Origin: Leptospira biflexa
GTDB taxonomy: Bacteria; Spirochaetota; UBA4802; UB4802
Length of the DNA stretch: 40,394 nucleotides
NCBI GenBank assembly: GCA_020721905.1
Contig: DYLU01000022.1
Location: 1 to 40,394 of the forward strand
Direction: 5' to 3'
The notes below the pieces were generated by a model. It searched no databases, was not told the DNA's origin, and saw nothing but the letters and a program-made list of their open reading frames with translations. The position numbers and the translations under genes were made by a program. Shown here piece after piece: positions 36,921-40,394 of this stretch. The first letter of the stretch is position 1, and every line of letters begins with the position of its first letter.

Positions 36921-37400
36921 TCAAACCTTATAATACATTTTTTCCTGGCCACTGGCTTTAACTTTTAACCTGCCATCATCCAGGAAGAAGTCAATAACCC
37001 TGCCCGTACTGCCACCAATATCTTCTGCTACAATAGGAATGCCAAATTTTGCCAGCGCCTGTCGTGTTGCTTCAATATTGTTTTCACCAATATTTGCCAG
37101 CGTCGTTGTCGATTTAAATTTAAACATTGAAGCACCACCTGCTATTTTTGCAGACATAAATTCCTTTTTACACCCTTTTTTTAATAACTGCTGTACCAGA
37201 ATAGGGATTGCTGTATCTGCATATTTTTCAGGATTACTATCGCCCGGATTTTTGGGTAATAGTATATGAGCAAGCCCCCCTATCTTTTTATTGCGCTCAT
37301 AAATACATATACCAACACAGCTACCCAGAATGGTACGCAACACCGCGGGGTTTTCAGCTACTGCAAGCTGCGCTACACCAATGTTGATAAGATTATCCAT
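36921..37400 (-). CDS. cheD: Chemoreceptor glutamine deamidase CheD
   Basis: A 159-residue cytoplasmic enzyme that deamidates Gln on methyl-accepting chemotaxis proteins and is controlled by CheC-type phosphatases. The catalytic pair is Cys28 in LGSCVGICIYE and His45 in GGLAHILLP, 17 apart as in known CheD proteins. AKIAGGASMF and IVAEDIGGSTGRVIDF complete the family pattern. I chose ATG 37400; TTG 37412 is the other choice. It opens the minus-strand series with HDOD, zinc-ribbon, methyltransferase and possibly STAS genes. No other chemotaxis gene is in the window. Confidence 0.92.
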   Translation of the reverse strand: MDNLINIGVAQLAVAENPAVLRTILGSCVGICIYERNKKIGGLAHILLPKNPGDSNPEKYADTAIPILVQQLLKKGCKKEFMSAKIAGGASMFKFKSTTTLANIGENNIEATRQALAKFGIPIVAEDIGGSTGRVIDFFLDDGRLKVKASGQEKMYYKV

Positions 37401-37527
37401 CCTGTCTACCAATTATAAAAAATTGCCATTCCCGGTAAATATTATCTTGATAAAATTTTACTTCATTATCTATATTTGTCAAGCCAAAAGGTAATATTTA
37501 CCAGAATAAATTTTAAAGGGGCTATGG

Positions 37528-38445
37528 ATGGCAGTAACCCGGATCAATAATTATATCCGCCTTATTGATGCACATAATGTCAATAAGACAGAAAATATAT
37601 ATATAAATATTTTAAAAAACGAATTTATTATGCTCAATGAAGAAATAATTATCCCTAAAATCCCGGTATCAAAATTATCATATAATGAAGCGTTACCTAT
37701 AGTACAAACTATTATCCCTCTTATCCCGCAATTTTTATTGCGCCATACCCTGCTTGAAGATCGTCAGCCAGCACATGAACTGCATAGCCTTCATTTTGTA
37801 AGCCTGCTTGAAGGAAGGTGTATTAATTTTTATCATGTGCTGCGGTTGGATTTCAAATTTGGCGGCGATAGCTCTGCCATACTGGAACCAGGCAATAATG
37901 ATTTCTATTCTTCATACAAAACCAACAGGCTCTATTATAAGTCACGGCTTGTACCCACGTTTAAAGATCCTTCACCGCCAATTACGCCAATAAAGCTTAT
38001 TCAATCTATCACCACCGAATCGGACCAGTATTTTCACACGTATGCGATGTTTGATGATATCGACACATCAGACATAACCAATGAATTTATAAAAACATTG
38101 CCCAATATCTTTTCAATACCATCCAATCTTTACCCATTTGTTGTCATGGATTACTATACAGCATGCTTGAATATTCCCAACCCTGTTTCTCCTGAACTTA
38201 ATCGCGCAGTTACAACTTTTGAACCACTGTTTTTTATCATAGCCTCACGCTTTATACCTGTTGATTCAATTATTGCTTTACTTGATTTAGAAGATAATTT
38301 CTCCGAACTCATTGAAATAAAAAATCATGAGTTTGTGCCCACACCCAATTTGATTCAATTGTCCAGTGAATACTTCAACCGCTATTCACTGACCCGCGAT
38401 GAACAATGTATGCTGAAAGGATGGTGGCAGCTTGTTATTACGTGA
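37528..38445 (+). CDS. Unknown protein
   Basis: A 305-residue protein without signal peptide or transmembrane segment. I do not recognise it. The composition is ordinary, with many aromatic residues and prolines (IIPKIPVSKLSY, FKDPSPPITPIKLI) and a C-terminal helix (DEQCMLKGWWQLVIT). It looks folded and globular. AGGGG lies six bases before the ATG. Its end overlaps the following lipoprotein gene by 14 bases, so the two are cotranscribed. It is divergent from cheD over 127 bases. Confidence 0.7.
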   Translation: MAVTRINNYIRLIDAHNVNKTENIYINILKNEFIMLNEEIIIPKIPVSKLSYNEALPIVQTIIPLIPQFLLRHTLLEDRQPAHELHSLHFVSLLEGRCINFYHVLRLDFKFGGDSSAILEPGNNDFYSSYKTNRLYYKSRLVPTFKDPSPPITPIKLIQSITTESDQYFHTYAMFDDIDTSDITNEFIKTLPNIFSIPSNLYPFVVMDYYTACLNIPNPVSPELNRAVTTFEPLFFIIASRFIPVDSIIALLDLEDNFSELIEIKNHEFVPTPNLIQLSSEYFNRYSLTRDEQCMLKGWWQLVIT

Positions 38446-38947
38446 CATTATATATATTGTACCGGTGTTTTTTCTCTGTATTGCCTGCGCCAACAAACCA
38501 CTGGAAATTATCAATACTGAGTGTGGCAGCAGTGTATCTATGAATGGAACTATCGCCAATGCTTCCCTGACCTATACCTTTAAGCCGTGTACTCATTGCA
38601 GGTCATTAAAAGATATATGCAATTATGTCTATTTCCAGGGTGATACTCTGTGTTTCAGCATACAATGTAACCAGAATATTGAATCGGCAAACGTAACAGC
38701 CTATTTTGAAAACCCAACCACACATATAACATATAAAGCTGAACGAGTGGAAAAACTAACAACAACTGTATATGGGTTTTCACTTATCGGCAGTCTTCTT
38801 GAAAAAATATTCCGGGATGATATTCGTAACACCCGCAGTTTTAAAGCTTTCAAACTACCCTTTGTCATCCATGTTACTATTGACAAACAAAATCAAAAGG
38901 TACACCATACTTTTTCAGATACATTTTATGTACAATTTATTGACTGA
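38432..38947 (+). CDS. Putative lipoprotein, partner of the upstream gene
   Basis: A 171-residue exported protein of unknown family. Residues 6-18 are hydrophobic and end in the lipobox FLCIAC (Cys19). The mature part has paired Cys residues (CTHCRSLKDIC, Cys in FSIQCNQ) and looks beta-rich (FKPCTHCRS, SANVTAYFEN, FVIHVTIDKQNQ). The start is TTG at 38432, as no ATG is in frame near it; GGTGG is just upstream inside the preceding gene. The overlap suggests coupled translation and a shared job, which I cannot define. Confidence 0.65.
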   Translation: MLLRDIIYIVPVFFLCIACANKPLEIINTECGSSVSMNGTIANASLTYTFKPCTHCRSLKDICNYVYFQGDTLCFSIQCNQNIESANVTAYFENPTTHITYKAERVEKLTTTVYGFSLIGSLLEKIFRDDIRNTRSFKAFKLPFVIHVTIDKQNQKVHHTFSDTFYVQFID

Positions 38948-39019
38948 TTATTTTTGAAGAATGCCGCAGTAAATGTCGAAGAGTAAAATATCAGTACGAA
39001 AAATTTCAAAAAGGTATTA

Positions 39020-39874
39020 ATGAAAAAAAACAAAACCAACATGTACGTCCGCTTCTGGGGTGTAAGAGGTTCAATCCCCACACCGGGTAAAGATTTTATT
39101 AAATATGGTGGGAATACTTCATGTGTTGAGCTCAGATGTGGTCATACAATTCTTATCTTTGATGCCGGCACCGGAATTCGCATGCTGGGGAAATCCCTTG
39201 CCAGGGAATTTGGCAATAATCCCATCAAAGTGCATCTTTTTATAAGCCATACTCACTGGGATCATATACAAGGCTTCCCGTTTTTTGATTTAGCATATAA
39301 CAAGAATGCAACAATCTATTTTTATGGTGGTCATAGCGTATCTACACTTGAAAAGCTCATATTGGGACAGATGGATCGCGAATATTTTCCGGTAACGTTA
39401 TTTGAGCTTTCTTCAAATATTCATTTTATTGAATTATCAAAAAATCCTTTCACCATTAACGACATAACTATTTATTACACCCATCTTTTTCATCCTGGGT
39501 TGTCACTGGGTTTCCGCATTGAATATAATAACCGTGTCTTTGTGTATGCCAGTGATAATGAGGTATTAAACGATCCCGAATTAGGGGATTATAACCTAAA
39601 AAATATAGGCAATTTAATACAGGATGCCAACATACTTGTTGCCGACTGTCAGTATACATCTGAAGAATATGCAACACGCATAGGATGGGGACATTCTTCT
39701 ATTGAATCCGTTACTGGCGTTGCTTCACGTTTTAATGTTAAGCATTTAATCACATTCCACCATGATCCCAATCATACTGACCGTGATATAAGCAGAGCAG
39801 TAAAGCAAGCGCGTTCCCTGTCTTTCCCCATCAAAATTTCTGCTGCAAAAGAAGGGAATATTCTTTATATTTAA
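39020..39874 (+). CDS. MBL-fold metal-dependent hydrolase
   Basis: A 284-residue metallo-beta-lactamase fold protein. FWGVRGSIPTPGKDFIKYGG and GGNTSCVEL at the start are typical of a branch found in spirochaetes and deltaproteobacteria, related to cyclic-nucleotide phosphodiesterase/PhnP-type enzymes. The metal motif is SHTHWDHIQG (His77, His79, Asp81, His82). A later His in THLFHPG, an Asp in VYASDNE and HHDPNH complete the site. AAGG is five bases from the ATG. There is no signal peptide. The substrate is unknown; a phosphodiester or a lactone are possible. Confidence 0.88.
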   Translation: MKKNKTNMYVRFWGVRGSIPTPGKDFIKYGGNTSCVELRCGHTILIFDAGTGIRMLGKSLAREFGNNPIKVHLFISHTHWDHIQGFPFFDLAYNKNATIYFYGGHSVSTLEKLILGQMDREYFPVTLFELSSNIHFIELSKNPFTINDITIYYTHLFHPGLSLGFRIEYNNRVFVYASDNEVLNDPELGDYNLKNIGNLIQDANILVADCQYTSEEYATRIGWGHSSIESVTGVASRFNVKHLITFHHDPNHTDRDISRAVKQARSLSFPIKISAAKEGNILYI

Positions 39875-39917
39875 AAAATATTGATTTTATATTTTCTTTA
39901 TCTATAGTTGCTCATGT

Positions 39918-40394
39918 ATGAAATTAATTGTGTTACATAATACATACCTTTGCATGCGCCATGCTCAGAGCACTGCCAATGAAGAGCATATTATCATCAG
40001 TAATCCTGAAACTGGAATCAGCAAATATGGACTGACACAGGAAGGGGAACGTCAGGTGTTGCAGGCGATAGTTACTAATAAAGAAATACAGAACATAACG
40101 CACATCTATACATCGGATTTTTTGCGTGCATATCAAACTGCTATAATTGTTGCACAGCATTGTAATAATGTGCCCATCATAACAGATACACGATTGCGAG
40201 AGCGCTATTTTGGCCAGTTTGAGGAAACTGACAGCGATAATTACCACAAAGTATGGTATATGGATTGCTCTCTAGAATTTGATGTTGCCTGCTATAATGT
40301 TGAATCTATTCATGCCGTTGCACAACGGATGCTGTCATTTCTACTTGATTGCGAAAAAAACCTTAAAAATAAAAGAATACTTATTGTATCGCAT
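39918..40394 (+). CDS. Histidine-phosphatase family protein, 3' end cut by the window
   Basis: The frame from ATG 39918 stays open to the window end (159 codons). The catalytic motif is MRHAQSTANEEH, with the phospho-accepting His, followed by GLTQEGERQVLQA, HIYTSDFLRAYQTA and RERYFGQFEE, all of the phosphoglycerate-mutase/phosphatase (PGAM) superfamily. The last visible residues, ILIVSH, match the second catalytic His. An extra hydrophobic start (MKLIVLHNTYLC) precedes it. The gene lies 43 bases after the MBL hydrolase and may be cotranscribed with it. Which substrate it uses (for example phosphosugar or cobalamin precursor) cannot be told. Confidence 0.85.
   Translation, partial: MKLIVLHNTYLCMRHAQSTANEEHIIISNPETGISKYGLTQEGERQVLQAIVTNKEIQNITHIYTSDFLRAYQTAIIVAQHCNNVPIITDTRLRERYFGQFEETDSDNYHKVWYMDCSLEFDVACYNVESIHAVAQRMLSFLLDCEKNLKNKRILIVSH
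40065..40075 (+). repeat. Dispersed word GCGATAGTTAC, copy 6
   Basis: Exact match on the plus strand inside the histidine-phosphatase gene, read as Ala-Ile-Val-Thr. The flank is TAAT, so it keeps only the core plus one base (GGCGATAGTTACT). Confidence 0.45.

Overview
This is an AT-rich bacterial chromosome segment with about 37 intact genes, two visibly broken genes, two tRNAs and a tmRNA. Several features point to a spirochaete, probably near the Leptospira side and anaerobic. They are a lipoprotein with a C-terminal domain of the DUF1554 type (known mainly from leptospires), many lipoproteins with relaxed lipoboxes, abundant SpoIIE-phosphatase/STAS signalling, CheD, and fermentation-type enzymes (indolepyruvate oxidoreductase, FdhD, GTP-dependent PEP carboxykinase). 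The assignment is an inference from gene content; no rRNA is present.

Layout. 1-517 is non-coding with three copies of a GGGGTCAGAGC motif. 518-4054 holds a small lipoprotein, an S41 processing protease, tsaD and an unknown protein. 4056-6043 holds an OmpA-family protein, a decayed remnant of a ferredoxin-like gene, a two-way terminator and tRNA-Glu/tRNA-Lys. 6288-12859 is a same-strand series: DUF1554 lipoprotein, outer-membrane barrel/TPR protein, a 902-residue pseudokinase-receiver-phosphatase, two STAS proteins and a membrane J-domain protein. 12840-19194 (minus strand) holds the N-degron set clpS-clpA-aat, a transaldolase-family gene, a YqaA/DedA-like membrane protein and lysS. 19458-24189 holds a radical SAM protein, a frameshifted nucleotidyltransferase, purA, a short cation-efflux-like protein, fdhD and an IscU-like scaffold. 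The tmRNA gene lies at 24406-24754. 24784-34181 (mostly minus) is metabolic: iorB, iorA, an ACT protein, a phenylacetate-CoA ligase, a degenerate signal peptidase, an aminotransferase and pckG. 34362-37400 (minus) is a second signalling group: cheD, HDOD protein, zinc-ribbon membrane protein, methyltransferase and STAS protein. 37528-40394 holds an unknown protein with a lipoprotein partner, an MBL-fold hydrolase and a histidine-phosphatase gene cut by the window edge.

How the parts work together. The aminotransferase, IorAB, ACT protein and acyl-CoA ligase fit oxidation of aromatic amino acids through aryl-pyruvates to aryl-acetyl-CoA. ClpS, ClpA and Aat form a complete bacterial N-degron pathway. 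The two signalling groups both use STAS (anti-anti-sigma type) proteins, and the large phosphatase next to two of them suggests partner switching.

The least explained signals are an 11-base word (GCGATAGTTAC) present six times on both strands, a sensor kinase whose phospho-accepting His is Tyr, a signal peptidase lacking both dyad residues, and an IorA lacking the usual ferredoxin domain.
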